Below are positions 40,516 through 49,829 of a stretch of 64,000 bases of DNA, in pieces. How positions within the stretch are numbered: the stretch's first letter is position 1; each line of letters starts with the position of its first letter. The notes under the pieces were generated by a model that was not told the DNA's origin, searched no databases, and was given only the letters and a program-made list of their open reading frames with translations. Source of the DNA: Salinicoccus sediminis (GTDB lineage: Bacteria; Bacillota; Bacilli; Staphylococcales; Salinicoccaceae); assembly GCF_000986795.1 (NCBI RefSeq), contig NZ_LAYZ01000001.1, forward strand, positions 186,001 to 250,000, given 5' to 3'. Both the position numbers and the translations under genes were made by a program.

Positions 40516-41868
40516 ATGAACGGAAAAACAATCGCATTTCACACTTTAGGGTGTAAAGTGAATCATTATGAAACAGAAGCAATGTGGCAGATTTTCAAGG
40601 ATGATGGATACAGCCGTGTTGATTTCGATCAGAATGCGGATGTTTTCGTGATCAACACCTGCACAGTCACCAATACCGGGGACAAGAAGAGCAGGCAGGT
40701 CATAAGACGCGCAATCAGGAAGAATCCGGATGCCGTTGTCTGTGTCACAGGGTGCTACGCACAGACCGCACCCAAAGATATCATGGACATACCGGGTGTC
40801 GACATCATCATAGGGACAGAGGACCGTGACAAGCTCCTCGGCTATGTCGACCAGTACCACAGGGAACGTCAGCCGATCAACGGTGTCAAAAACATCATGA
40901 AGAAGCGTACATATGAGGAGATGGACGTCCCTTATTTCACCGACCGTACGCGTGCAACCCTTAAAATACAGGAGGGCTGCAACAATTTCTGTACATTCTG
41001 CATCATCCCGTGGGCACGCGGGCTCATGCGCTCACGCGACCCTGAGAAAGTCGTCGAACAGGCAGCGCAGCTGGTGGATCAGGGATATAAGGAGATTGTA
41101 CTGACGGGCATCCATACCGGAGGATACGGTGAAGATCTGAAAGACTACAACCTGGCACAGCTGCTCCGTGACCTGGAAGAGGTCGACGGGTTGAATCGCC
41201 TCAGAATTTCAAGCATCGAAGCAAGTCAACTGACTGATGAAGTCATTGACGTCATCAATGACTCCAACAAGATCGTCCGTCACCTGCACATCCCGATACA
41301 GTCCGGCAGTGATACTGTATTAAAACGCATGCGCAGGAAATATACGATGGAATTCTTCGAATCCCGCATCGTCAAACTCAGGGAAATCATGCCCAACGTG
41401 GCAATTACGAGTGATGTGATCGTCGGCTTCCCCGGCGAGACCGAAGAGGAATTCATGGAGACATATGACTTCATCAGCAAGCACCATTTCTCAGAACTGC
41501 ACGTTTTCCCTTACTCCATCCGGACAGGCACACCGGCAGCAAGGATGACCGACCAGGTGGACGAGAACGTAAAAAATGAGCGAGTACACCGTCTGATTGA
41601 ACTGTCGGATTCGCTGGCACAAAAATATGCTGAAATGTTCAAGGATGATGTGCTGGAGATCATTCCGGAAGAGGAAAAGGACGGAAAGCTCATCGGCCAT
41701 TCCGACAACTACCTCAAAGTTGAGGTTGAAGGTGATGCATCGCTTACAGGGGAGCTTGTCAAAGTCAAAATAACAGAACCCGGATATCCTGTGAGCAAAG
41801 GCGAAGTCGTCAAAGTGCTTGAAAAACCGATGGTGAAAGCCTATGCCTACCTTGAACGGACAATCTGA
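40516..41868 (+). CDS. mtaB: tRNA (N6-threonylcarbamoyladenosine(37)-C2)-methylthiotransferase MtaB
   Basis: Adds a methylthio group to t6A37 of ANN-decoding tRNAs. It has the N-terminal UPF0004 domain (TLGCKVNHYE, NTCTVTN, VTGCYAQ with three cluster cysteines), the radical SAM motif CNNFCTFC and a C-terminal TRAM domain. These distinguish a methylthiotransferase from simple radical SAM enzymes, and the order rsmE-mtaB-rpsU marks YqeV/MtaB rather than MiaB. 450 residues. Confidence 0.93.
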   Translation: MNGKTIAFHTLGCKVNHYETEAMWQIFKDDGYSRVDFDQNADVFVINTCTVTNTGDKKSRQVIRRAIRKNPDAVVCVTGCYAQTAPKDIMDIPGVDIIIGTEDRDKLLGYVDQYHRERQPINGVKNIMKKRTYEEMDVPYFTDRTRATLKIQEGCNNFCTFCIIPWARGLMRSRDPEKVVEQAAQLVDQGYKEIVLTGIHTGGYGEDLKDYNLAQLLRDLEEVDGLNRLRISSIEASQLTDEVIDVINDSNKIVRHLHIPIQSGSDTVLKRMRRKYTMEFFESRIVKLREIMPNVAITSDVIVGFPGETEEEFMETYDFISKHHFSELHVFPYSIRTGTPAARMTDQVDENVKNERVHRLIELSDSLAQKYAEMFKDDVLEIIPEEEKDGKLIGHSDNYLKVEVEGDASLTGELVKVKITEPGYPVSKGEVVKVLEKPMVKAYAYLERTI

Positions 41869-41949
41869 TGAATGTGGAATCATTTTGTTGTATAATTGTA
41901 TGAGAAAGCCCGTGGCGGGCTTCAGTTACGGAATCGGAGGAAAACAGAC

Positions 41950-42615
41950 ATGGAACTATCCAAATATATCGATCACACTTTACTAAAACCTGAAACGACA
42001 CAGGATCAGATTTTCGAGCTCTGCCAGGAGGCGATGGAGCATAATTTCATGAGTGTATGCATCAGTCCTGCATGGGTGGCGACGGCTAAGGAAATATTGA
42101 AGGACAGCGATGTTAAAGTATGTACCGTCATCGGTTTCCCGAGCGGGGCAGTGACGTCTGAAGTTAAGGCATTTGAGACGATGAACGCAGTGCAGAACGG
42201 TGCTGACGAAGTTGACATGGTAATCAATATCGGTGCGCTTAAATCCGGCAATGAGGATTATGTATTCAACGACATCAAAGCTGTATGCGATGCTGCCGGT
42301 CAGGAGACGATCGTCAAAGTGATCATTGAAACGGCATTGCTCGACAGTGACGAAATTGTCAAAGCAAGTGAAATCAGCAAGAAGGTCGGCGCTGACTTCG
42401 TCAAGACTTCAACCGGCTTCAACGGCGGCGGTGCCACAGTTGAGGACGTGACGCTCATGAGACTCACCGTAGGGGAGGAAATGGGTGTCAAAGCGAGCGG
42501 CGGCGTGCGTTCGTATGAAGATGCAAAAGCGATGATTGAAAGTGGTGCGACACGTATCGGAGCGTCCAGCGGAATCGCCATAGTACAGGGCGGAACAAGT
42601 GACAGCGACTATTAA
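41950..42615 (+). CDS. deoC: Deoxyribose-phosphate aldolase
   Basis: Splits 2-deoxyribose-5-phosphate to acetaldehyde and glyceraldehyde-3-phosphate in deoxynucleoside breakdown. Lysines in TIVKVIIET and FVKTSTGF (Schiff base) are present, with IDHTLLKPE at the N-terminus. I chose ATG 41950, with GGAGG 8 bases before it. 221 residues. It stands alone between mtaB and rpsU, away from other deo genes. TATAAT at 41891-41896 is a likely -10. Confidence 0.95.
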   Translation: MELSKYIDHTLLKPETTQDQIFELCQEAMEHNFMSVCISPAWVATAKEILKDSDVKVCTVIGFPSGAVTSEVKAFETMNAVQNGADEVDMVINIGALKSGNEDYVFNDIKAVCDAAGQETIVKVIIETALLDSDEIVKASEISKKVGADFVKTSTGFNGGGATVEDVTLMRLTVGEEMGVKASGGVRSYEDAKAMIESGATRIGASSGIAIVQGGTSDSDY

Positions 42616-42622
42616 TTTCCGG

Positions 42623-42651
42623 TTGACCGGTTTTTATCATTGTATTATAAT
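42623..42651 (+). promoter_or_regulatory. Strong sigma-A promoter of rpsU
   Basis: TTGACC (42623-42628), 17 bases, TATAAT (42646-42651). A second TATAAT occurs at 42665-42670 without a good -35. The small CCGGT/ACCGG repeat just after the deoC stop overlaps the -35. Confidence 0.75.
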
Positions 42652-42719
42652 ATGTGAGTACATAGTATAATACTGTGTAAACCAGATAGGCTTTTGTTTA
42701 TTCGGAGGGAGGGAAAATC

Positions 42720-42896
42720 ATGTCTAAAACAGTTGTTAAAAAGAATGAACCAATTGAAGACGCGTTGCGCCGTTTCAAGCGCACAGTTTCAAAAAGCGGT
42801 ACAATCCAGGAGGCTCGTAAAAGAGAATTTTACGAAAAGCCAAGTGTGAAACGCAAGAAGAAATCTGAAGCTGCCCGTAAACGCAAATTCAAGTAA
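42720..42896 (+). CDS. rpsU: 30S ribosomal protein S21
   Basis: Basic 58-residue S21 of the small subunit platform. It begins [20 protein letters not shown] and ends in a run of Lys/Arg, as in staphylococci. A strong GGAGGGAGGG site lies upstream. It is flanked by a strong promoter and a strong terminator, so it is a monocistronic gene. Confidence 0.96.
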   Translation: MSKTVVKKNEPIEDALRRFKRTVSKSGTIQEARKREFYEKPSVKRKKKSEAARKRKFK

Positions 42897-42926
42897 TCCG
42901 TCTCCCTCGGATAAATATCTATACAG

Positions 42927-42960
42927 AAGACAGCATAAAATTATATGCTGTCTTTTTTTT
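42927..42960 (+). terminator. Terminator after rpsU
   Basis: GACAGCATA/TATGCTGTC stem followed by eight Ts. Confidence 0.87.
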
Positions 42961-43018
42961 GTAATAATTTAAATAATTGTTTTATTGATGTATAATGAAG
43001 GTAATGGAGGGGATTCTA

Positions 43019-43714
43019 ATGGCGGCTATTACAACAATCCTGAATACATTTCTGCTGTCGAGTGTTCTGGCCGATTTCAGGGATGTAGTGACAATGCCAT
43101 GGGTTGCCTTTATTTTACTAGCAGTTTTCTTCCTGGGTGTCATCTACCAGCTGTTTTCGGAAAACATGAATTTCACCGGGGTGATGGCGGTGCTGTCCAT
43201 CATCGCCTTCTACTCCGGCCACCTGCTGATAAGTGATTACAGCGGACTCTCCCTTGCACTGTTCATCATCGGTACCATTTTCATCGTCGTGGAGTTTTTT
43301 GTCATCGGTGCCATCCTGGGCATTATCGGTGGCATCATGCTGCTCGTCAGTATTTTCCTGGTGAGTAACAATGTGGCCTTATTCAGCCTGTTCATGTTGG
43401 CTATCGTCATATTAGCAATCATAGAGTGGGTGATATTAGTGAAATTTAAAAAGAGTAAAATTCCGTTCCTCAACAAGTTCATACTGACTGATGCAACGGA
43501 TGCCGAATCAGGGTATACTTCTTTTGACGACCGTTCATATCTTATTGGTGAACAGGCTGATGCGGAAACCGCTCTGAGACCGGCCGGCATCATCCGTCAC
43601 GGGGATGAGCGCATTGATGCTGTTGCTGAAGGAGCGTTCATCGAGAGCGGCAGAACAGTGAAAATCATTCATGTCGAAGGAACACGCGTAGTTGTACGTC
43701 CGGTGGAAGATTAA
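43019..43714 (+). CDS. NfeD family membrane protein, short form
   Basis: Partner of flotillin-like FloA. The 231-residue protein has about four to five membrane helices in residues 1-150 and a C-terminal OB-fold (about 165-231; GEALV-like EGAFIESGRTVKIIHVEGTRVVVRP). B. subtilis YqeZ carries an extra N-terminal ClpP-like protease domain; it is missing here, so this is the short NfeD1b-like form. GGAGGGGA lies 5 bases before ATG 43019; the longer frame to 42995 crosses it. Next gene floA is 24 bases downstream. Confidence 0.87.
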   Translation: MAAITTILNTFLLSSVLADFRDVVTMPWVAFILLAVFFLGVIYQLFSENMNFTGVMAVLSIIAFYSGHLLISDYSGLSLALFIIGTIFIVVEFFVIGAILGIIGGIMLLVSIFLVSNNVALFSLFMLAIVILAIIEWVILVKFKKSKIPFLNKFILTDATDAESGYTSFDDRSYLIGEQADAETALRPAGIIRHGDERIDAVAEGAFIESGRTVKIIHVEGTRVVVRPVED

Positions 43715-43738
43715 TATCAATTGGAAGGAGTACAAAGC

Positions 43739-44749
43739 ATGAACTTGTTCTTTATTACAGGATCGGGCCTGATGATCATATTCCTGGTCATCATTGCCTT
43801 TATCGTCATTTCATTCTTCCTGTCATTTGTTCCAATCGGCTTGTGGATTTCTGCAATCGCAGCAGGGGTCAATGTCGGCATCTTCTCCCTTGTCGGGATG
43901 AGGCTCCGCCGCGTCAAACCGAAGCGGGTCATCGAACCGATGATCAAGGCGCACAAAGCAGGAATCAAAGTTGCCACGAACCAGCTTGAGTCACATTTCC
44001 TCGCGGGCGGGAATGTAGACAGGGTGGTCGATGCACTGATCGCAGCACAGCGCGCCAATATCAATCTTACATTTGAAAGGTGTGCGGCCATAGACCTTGC
44101 TGGGCGTGACGTACTGGAAGCCGTACAGATGAGTGTAAACCCGAAAGTCATCGAGACACCATTCATCAACGGTGTGGCTATGGACGGTATCGAAGTCAAG
44201 GCGAAATCACGCATCACCGTACGTGCAAATATCGACAGACTCGTCGGTGGTGCGGGCGAAGATACAATTGTAGCCCGAGTGGGTGAAGGTATTGTTTCGA
44301 CAATCGGTTCTTCGGAAAAGCATACAGCGGTTCTTGAGAATCCTGACAGCATCTCACAGACTGTCCTCTCAAAAGGCCTGGATTCAGGTACAGCATTTGA
44401 AATCCTTTCCATCGACATCGCAGATGTGGATATCGGTAAGAACATCGGTGCCGACCTTCAGACGGAACAGGCAGTGGCCGATAAGAATATCGCTCAGGCG
44501 AAAGCAGAAGAGCGTCGTGCAATGGCCGTAGCGCAGGAGCAGGAAATGAAAGCCCGCGTACAGGAAATGAGAGCGAAGGTCGTAGAAGCAGAATCCAAAG
44601 TGCCGCTCGCATTTGCTCATGCACTTGAAAGCGGAAATATCGGAGTTTCAGACTATTACAATCTGAAGAATGTCGAGGCAGACACCAACATGAGGGATTC
44701 CATCAACAAGATGACAAATCCGACTCGTTACAATGATGAAGACGAATAG
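43739..44749 (+). CDS. floA: Flotillin-like protein FloA
   Basis: Forms functional membrane microdomains and influences secretion and cell-envelope protein assembly. A hydrophobic N-terminal hairpin (about 1-45) precedes the SPFH-type region and the long helical stretch with EA repeats ([21 protein letters not shown] begins near residue 250). 336 residues from ATG 43739, with GGAAGGAG upstream. The order nfeD-floA-small hypothetical is as in staphylococci. Confidence 0.95.
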   Translation: MNLFFITGSGLMIIFLVIIAFIVISFFLSFVPIGLWISAIAAGVNVGIFSLVGMRLRRVKPKRVIEPMIKAHKAGIKVATNQLESHFLAGGNVDRVVDALIAAQRANINLTFERCAAIDLAGRDVLEAVQMSVNPKVIETPFINGVAMDGIEVKAKSRITVRANIDRLVGGAGEDTIVARVGEGIVSTIGSSEKHTAVLENPDSISQTVLSKGLDSGTAFEILSIDIADVDIGKNIGADLQTEQAVADKNIAQAKAEERRAMAVAQEQEMKARVQEMRAKVVEAESKVPLAFAHALESGNIGVSDYYNLKNVEADTNMRDSINKMTNPTRYNDEDE

Positions 44750-44760
44750 GTCGTGATATC

Positions 44761-45483
44761 ATGGAAATACTACCTCTTCTCATCTTTCTTGGCGGAATAA
44801 TCTACTCTGCCATCGCCAGTCAGAAAAACAAAGACAAGAAGGAACAGAGGAATATAGACCCGGGCAAGTTGAATAATCCAAACAAGAGATACAACCGTCC
44901 GTCTGCATCCGGCAGGCAGGAGAATTCAAAGGGGTTCTTCGAACAGGTCAAAGGTGAACTGGAACGCTCATTCGGTGCTTTTGATGAGGAATCGGATACG
45001 AAAGAGAAACAGTCCCGGAAGGTGGACATGAGCAGCAGCGAACGTCCTTCTTCTCAACGACCCGAAAGGACAAGGACAGAGCGTCCGATGTCCGACCGCT
45101 CATTCGGCAGATCCATTGAAGAAAAAGCCAGAGAATCAAAGGCGGGCAGCAAAGCGATGGATTACTATGAGGATAAAGTGTCGACAGACCGTTCAAGGCA
45201 CAAAGAGCGTGCACAGAAAGCCAAAGAATCCGTATATACGGAAGGGTTCGACCGTTCCGAAGCTGAAAAGCGTGTGAAGGGCATCGGACGGGATTCCGCT
45301 GAACGTTCCCGTTACTCTCTGGATGAAGATGATCTGTTCGGTGAATCAGCCGGCAAATCGTATGGTGAAAAAGGGCAGCGCGAACCTGTACTGAGTAAAG
45401 GTGATCTGTCATTTGACAGAAAAGCTGTACTCAATGGGGTCATATTTTCAGAAATTCTCGGTAAACCCAAATCAAAGAGATGA
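44761..45483 (+). CDS. Membrane-anchored, highly charged protein of the floA locus
   Basis: A 240-residue protein. One N-terminal hydrophobic segment (MEILPLLIFLGGIIYSAIAS) is followed by a long hydrophilic region rich in Lys, Glu, Arg and Ser with little hydrophobic core, probably disordered. The last 25 residues (LSFDRKAVLNGVIFSEILGKPKSKR) are better ordered and resemble the tail of staphylococcal proteins found after floA. Function unknown; a scaffold or adaptor at FloA domains is only a guess from position 11 bases behind floA. Confidence 0.75.
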   Translation: MEILPLLIFLGGIIYSAIASQKNKDKKEQRNIDPGKLNNPNKRYNRPSASGRQENSKGFFEQVKGELERSFGAFDEESDTKEKQSRKVDMSSSERPSSQRPERTRTERPMSDRSFGRSIEEKARESKAGSKAMDYYEDKVSTDRSRHKERAQKAKESVYTEGFDRSEAEKRVKGIGRDSAERSRYSLDEDDLFGESAGKSYGEKGQREPVLSKGDLSFDRKAVLNGVIFSEILGKPKSKR

Positions 45484-45513
45484 CGTCAGCATAAGCTGGC
45501 GTTTTCTTTTTAT
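45483..45513 (+). terminator. Terminator of the nfeD-floA unit
   Basis: ACGTCAGC/GCTGGCGT stem (one G-T pair), ATAA loop, then TTTTCTTTTT. It overlaps the stop codon of the preceding gene and marks the boundary of the accessory stretch. Confidence 0.75.
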
Positions 45514-45520
45514 TTAAAAA

Positions 45521-45568
45521 TGATTGAAAATGATTATTAATGATTGACTTTGATTGATGAGAATGATA
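45521..45568 (+). repeat. Phased TGATT direct repeats at the fruR promoter (probable FruR operator)
   Basis: TGATT occurs at 45521, 45531, 45541 and 45551, exactly 10 bp apart, with a related TGATA at 45564. Repeats are mostly preceded by AA. They cover the -35 box and spacer of the fruR promoter. One-turn spacing puts all copies on one DNA face, as expected for a cooperative DeoR-family repressor. Assignment to FruR is inference. Confidence 0.7.
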
Positions 45569-45572
45569 ATTT
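45544..45572 (+). promoter_or_regulatory. Sigma-A promoter of fruR-fruK-fruA
   Basis: TTGACT (45544-45549), 17 bases, TAATTT (45567-45572), 15 bases before the fruR start. It lies inside the TGATT repeats, so a protein bound there would block RNA polymerase. No convincing cre site is visible. Confidence 0.65.
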
Positions 45573-45587
45573 ATAGAGGGTGATGAA

Positions 45588-46358
45588 ATGATAACCAACC
45601 AGAGATATGAAAAAATCATGGATTGTCTGAATGAAAGAGGGACGGCATCGGTCAATGATCTTGTTGATATAACAAACAGCAGTACGGCCACTGTGCGCAG
45701 GGATCTGACGCATCTTGAATCCAAAGGGCTGTTGAAGCGGGTTCATGGCGGCGCGACGGTGGAGCAGATGGAACGGGAAGAGGATTACACTGAGAAATCC
45801 GTTAAAAACCTATCCAAAAAGCTCAAAATCGCTCAGATCGCTTCGGAACTGATCGAAGACGGGGATACTGTATTCATTGATGCGGGAACAACGACCTATG
45901 AAATGATGCCGTTCATAAAAGCATCCGAGGTGACAGTTGTGACAAACAGCATCACACTGATCGACCAGCTTGTCAGAAACGGGCACCAAACCATTGTTTT
46001 GGGCGGCAGGGTAAAACCGGCAACGAAAGCGGTGGTTGGTCATGATGTCATCGAAAAACTCAGGACCCTGTCCTTTGACAAGTGTTTCATAGGTGTAAAT
46101 GCAATCGACCTCCATCACGGCTTCACCACACCGGATGAAGATGAGGCCTATATTAAAAAGACTGCTGTAGAACATTCGCGGAGAGCGTTTGTACTTGCTG
46201 ACAGCTCTAAATTCGAAAGAAGCGCATTCGTCAAATTTGCACAATTGGAGGAGGCGTCAATCATCACTGAGGATCCGGATCATCCTTTTCTTGTAAAAGC
46301 AAGATCAGGAACAGAAATCACAGGAGGCGAAAGCAATGATATATACCGTGACGTTTAA
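45588..46358 (+). CDS. fruR: DeoR family transcriptional regulator FruR
   Basis: Repressor of the fructose operon. The N-terminal helix-turn-helix (TASVNDLVDITNSSTATVRRDL, about 18-39) and the following GLLKRVHGGA are classic DeoR; the C-terminal DeoRC domain (IEDGDTVFIDAGTTT onward) senses a sugar phosphate, likely fructose-1-phosphate. 256 residues. AGAGGGTGAT provides the ribosome site. It overlaps fruK by 23 bases. Confidence 0.92.
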   Translation: MITNQRYEKIMDCLNERGTASVNDLVDITNSSTATVRRDLTHLESKGLLKRVHGGATVEQMEREEDYTEKSVKNLSKKLKIAQIASELIEDGDTVFIDAGTTTYEMMPFIKASEVTVVTNSITLIDQLVRNGHQTIVLGGRVKPATKAVVGHDVIEKLRTLSFDKCFIGVNAIDLHHGFTTPDEDEAYIKKTAVEHSRRAFVLADSSKFERSAFVKFAQLEEASIITEDPDHPFLVKARSGTEITGGESNDIYRDV

Positions 46359-47250
46359 CCCCTCGGTTGACTATGTGGTAAGGCTGGATGAAGTTGAAAC
46401 CGGTGCTCTGAACAGGACCGGCGATACAGAAAAATATGCAGGCGGAAAAGGGATCAACGTATCAAGAGTATTGAAGCAGCTGGGAAGGGAATCGACAGCG
46501 CTTGGATTCTGCGGCGGTTTTACCGGCGGGTTCATTAAAGATACTTTGGAATCACAGGGAATCTCCCACCGGTTCATCGAAATCGAAGAGGACACCAGGA
46601 TCAATATAAAACTCAAAACTGCATCTGAAACGGAGATCAATGCAGACGGTCCGAAAATCACGGACGAAAACGTTGAATCATTGAAAGATCAGCTGGCCGG
46701 ACTCACCGGTGATGACCATGTCATATTTGCAGGAAGTGTACCGAAAGGGCATGATCGGCTGTACGAGGAGCTCTCGCGGCTGCTGTTTGAAAAAGATATA
46801 TCATTCTCCATAGACACAGAGGGCGGGAAACTGACCTCCACTCTGCAGTATAAGCCGTACCTTATCAAACCGAACCTTTTCGAGCTTGAAGGGATTGCGG
46901 GCAGGAAGCTTGTCCGTGACACGGACATAGTAGAAGCTGCATATGAACTGGTTGAACGGGGAGCTTCGAATGTCCTTGTCACTCTTGGAGGGGAAGGGGC
47001 GGTTTTCGTAAATTCCGACGTCCGGCTGCGGATCCCTTCTCCAAAAGGAGTATTGAGGAATTCAGTTGGAGCCGGCGATTCCACCGTGGCCGGTTTCATC
47101 GCCGGGTGTGAAAGCGTCATAGAAGAGCGGATACGTTATGCGATTGCCTGCGGCAGCGCCACGGCATTCAGTGACGATCTTGCCTCGTGCGGCGAAATCG
47201 AGGCACTCGTGCCTCACATAGAAATCAATTCAATCGAAGGGGTGAAATGA
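46336..47250 (+). CDS. fruK: 1-phosphofructokinase
   Basis: Turns fructose-1-phosphate, made by FruA, into fructose-1,6-bisphosphate. PfkB-family marks are GGKGINVSR near the N-terminus and NSVGAGDSTVAGF near the C-terminus with the catalytic Asp. Gene context separates it from tagatose-6-phosphate kinase. 304 residues; GGAGGCGA lies before the start, inside fruR. Its stop overlaps the fruA ATG. Confidence 0.94.
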   Translation: MIYTVTFNPSVDYVVRLDEVETGALNRTGDTEKYAGGKGINVSRVLKQLGRESTALGFCGGFTGGFIKDTLESQGISHRFIEIEEDTRINIKLKTASETEINADGPKITDENVESLKDQLAGLTGDDHVIFAGSVPKGHDRLYEELSRLLFEKDISFSIDTEGGKLTSTLQYKPYLIKPNLFELEGIAGRKLVRDTDIVEAAYELVERGASNVLVTLGGEGAVFVNSDVRLRIPSPKGVLRNSVGAGDSTVAGFIAGCESVIEERIRYAIACGSATAFSDDLASCGEIEALVPHIEINSIEGVK

Positions 47251-49133
47251 TGAGAATAACTGAATTGCTGACGACTGATACAATCAACATGGATGTCAGT
47301 GCCGGAGACAAGGATTCTGTCATCGGGGAACTGGCACAGGGGCTCTATGACGCCCGCAGGATTACGGATAAAGACAAATTTGAAGCGGCAATCCACAGGA
47401 GGGAATCACAGAGTACGACAGGTGTCGGGGACGGCATCGCCATTCCGCATGCCCAGACAGGTGAGGTCGCCGCTCCTGCCATCATGTTCGGAAGAAGCGA
47501 AGCCGGCATCGATTACGACTCCATGGACGGACAGCCTGCATTTTTATTCTTCATGATTGCAGCGCCGGAGGGCCAAGCCACCACTCACCTTGATGCATTG
47601 GCCAAGCTGTCGACCATATTGATGAACGGGGAGGCAAGGGACCGGCTGATGGCAGCCAAGTCGCCGGAAGATATCATCAATACAATCGACCACTTTGATG
47701 AATCGCAACCATCGGAGGAGGAAGCAGGGGCCGCAGAACCATCCGACAGACCTTTCCTTGTTGCCGTTACCGCCTGTCCGACAGGGATTGCCCATACCTA
47801 TATGGCGGCAGATGCAATAAAGAAAAGAGCCGGCGAACTCGGCATTGATATCAAAGTGGAAACAAACGGCTCGGCAGGAGTCAAGAACCCGCTGACATCT
47901 GAAGATATAAAAAGGGCCACGGGCGTCATCGTTGCTGCCGACACAAATGTTGAAATGGCTCGCTTTGACGGTAAGAATGTGGTAGAGGCCCCTGTCGCAG
48001 ATGGCATCAAGCGTCCTGAAGAACTGATAAACCAGTCTATGGACAGCGACAGGCCAAAGTATTCCGCAGGATCAAAAAAACAGGGTGATGCAGATTCAAA
48101 CAGTGGTTCAAAAGGGAAATCATCCATCTATAAGCACCTGATGAACGGTGTATCCAACATGCTGCCTTTTGTAGTGGCAGGCGGTATACTGATTGCAGTG
48201 AGCTTCATGTTCGGCATACATTCAGCAAATCCGGACCATGCGGACTACAATCCGCTGGCTGAAATGATCAACTTCATCGGTTCGAATGCCTTTGAACTGA
48301 TGATTCCTATACTCGCCGGCTTCATTGCCATGAGTATCGCAGACAGACCCGGCCTTGCTCCCGGCATGGTCGGCGGACTCATGGCATCTGCGATGGGATC
48401 AGGCTTCCTCGGCGGGCTCATAGCCGGGTTCCTTGCCGGCTACCTGATGGTGGGCATCAAGAAAGCACTTGAAAACCTGCCCCAGGTACTGGACGGATTG
48501 AAACCGGTCCTTTTATATCCGCTTCTGGGTGTATTCCTGACCGGTGTCATCATGTACTATATCGTCGATCCGCCGGCGACAGCACTGAATGATTGGATGA
48601 ACACGACGCTCAGCAACATGAGCGGCGGAAATATCGTTCTCCTCGGAGCGATTGTCGGCGGCATGATGGCAGTCGACATGGGCGGACCGGTCAACAAGGC
48701 CGCCTACGCATTCGGCATTGCTGCACTATCCGCCGGCAATCCCGAACCGATCACAGCAGCCATGATCGGCGGTATGGTGCCGCCGCTGGCCGTTGCTTTT
48801 GCAACGATGGTGTTCAGGAACCGGTTCACGCAGGTCGAACGTTCATCCGGCCCGACAAACCTGATCATGGGCGCCTCCTTCATCACAGAAGGTGCGATAC
48901 CGTTCGCTGCTGCCGACCCGATACGCGTCATCCCTTCAATGATCATCGGTTCCGCAACAGCCGGCGCACTGGCAATGGCCTTTGCAACATCGATTAACGC
49001 ACCGCACGGCGGTCTGTTCGTCGCCCTTACAATCGGTGAAGGAAAGCTTATGTTCCTTGCATCACTGCTCATCGGGGCAGTCCTGTCAGGCGTAATCCTC
49101 GGGCTCCTTAAGAAACCGGTTGAACAGAACTGA
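47250..49133 (+). CDS. fruA: PTS fructose transporter subunit IIABC
   Basis: Imports and phosphorylates fructose to fructose-1-phosphate. Domain order is EIIA (about 1-150; phosphorylated His in AIPHAQT, H67), EIIB (about 168-270; CPTGIAHTYMA, C176) and EIIC (about 300-627) with about eight to ten helices. Complete three-domain fusion of 627 residues. GGGGTGA fits the second of two tandem ATGs (47247 and 47250). A longer frame to 47187 lies within fruK and is rejected. A strong terminator follows. Confidence 0.95.
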   Translation: MRITELLTTDTINMDVSAGDKDSVIGELAQGLYDARRITDKDKFEAAIHRRESQSTTGVGDGIAIPHAQTGEVAAPAIMFGRSEAGIDYDSMDGQPAFLFFMIAAPEGQATTHLDALAKLSTILMNGEARDRLMAAKSPEDIINTIDHFDESQPSEEEAGAAEPSDRPFLVAVTACPTGIAHTYMAADAIKKRAGELGIDIKVETNGSAGVKNPLTSEDIKRATGVIVAADTNVEMARFDGKNVVEAPVADGIKRPEELINQSMDSDRPKYSAGSKKQGDADSNSGSKGKSSIYKHLMNGVSNMLPFVVAGGILIAVSFMFGIHSANPDHADYNPLAEMINFIGSNAFELMIPILAGFIAMSIADRPGLAPGMVGGLMASAMGSGFLGGLIAGFLAGYLMVGIKKALENLPQVLDGLKPVLLYPLLGVFLTGVIMYYIVDPPATALNDWMNTTLSNMSGGNIVLLGAIVGGMMAVDMGGPVNKAAYAFGIAALSAGNPEPITAAMIGGMVPPLAVAFATMVFRNRFTQVERSSGPTNLIMGASFITEGAIPFAAADPIRVIPSMIIGSATAGALAMAFATSINAPHGGLFVALTIGEGKLMFLASLLIGAVLSGVILGLLKKPVEQN

Positions 49134-49160
49134 CTTTACAATTGAAAACTGGATCAGCAT

Positions 49161-49196
49161 GAAAATCGGGCCGGCAAAATGCCGGCCCGATTTTTC
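49161..49196 (+). terminator. Terminator of the fruRKA operon
   Basis: Perfect GAAAATCGGGCCGGC/GCCGGCCCGATTTT stem with a 5-base loop and T run. It also faces the convergent export-protein gene. Confidence 0.87.
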
Positions 49197-49202
49197 GTCT
49201 GT

Positions 49203-49694
49203 TTACTGATTCAGGACGTCTTTCAGGAACTGTCTGTCACCGAGCCCGATTATATCCACTCCGTAGTAAAAGAGTATGGAGATTGTGACAGTGGATACTG
49301 TGACGCTGAGAGTCACCCACCAGAATGTCGCTTTCTGTGAGCCGCCAAGGATGACCGCCATGAGTGCAGTGAAATGGCTGCCTACCAGGAACGGACCGAT
49401 GAATGCCAGGCCGGGCAGGCCGTACTTCCGGAAAATATTTTCCGCCCGCTCACTTTTACTGCTTTTGTTTTTTTCTGCTTTTTCACGCCTGTCCAGATAC
49501 CATTTTTTAATCCGGTCCATCATGATGATGAGGATGAGGAGGGTCAGGAGGTTGCCGGCAATCCCGATGATATTTGTCATGAAAAAATCCATGCCGCCGA
49601 CGATGCCGATCGGAACGACGAGGAACGCTTCGAGGAGCGGTACAGCGGAAAGTACGAATACGATGATATAGGCAATCAGCAATGAGATGTTCAT
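49203..49694 (-). CDS. Small multidrug export protein (PF06695-type membrane protein)
   Basis: A 163-residue polytopic protein with about four to five helices, of the COG2426/sm_multidrug_export family. The family pattern shows in SAVPLLEAFLVVPIGI and KYGLPGLAFIGPFLVGSH, separated by a basic cytoplasmic loop (about 62-88, rich in Lys/Arg). The name of the family rests on limited evidence; transport of drugs should not be taken as shown. It is monocistronic and convergent with fruA. Confidence 0.8.
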   Translation of the reverse strand: MNISLLIAYIIVFVLSAVPLLEAFLVVPIGIVGGMDFFMTNIIGIAGNLLTLLILIIMMDRIKKWYLDRREKAEKNKSSKSERAENIFRKYGLPGLAFIGPFLVGSHFTALMAVILGGSQKATFWWVTLSVTVSTVTISILFYYGVDIIGLGDRQFLKDVLNQ

Positions 49695-49829
49695 AGTACC
49701 TCCTGTATTTCAAATATAATTAAAGTATAAACGAATACCACCCGTATGAAAAATGATGCTGGTCAGCAATGCAGGTTTATTTGAAAAATGATATACTTAT
49801 TGAAAATTCTAAAATCAGGGTGATAGAAG

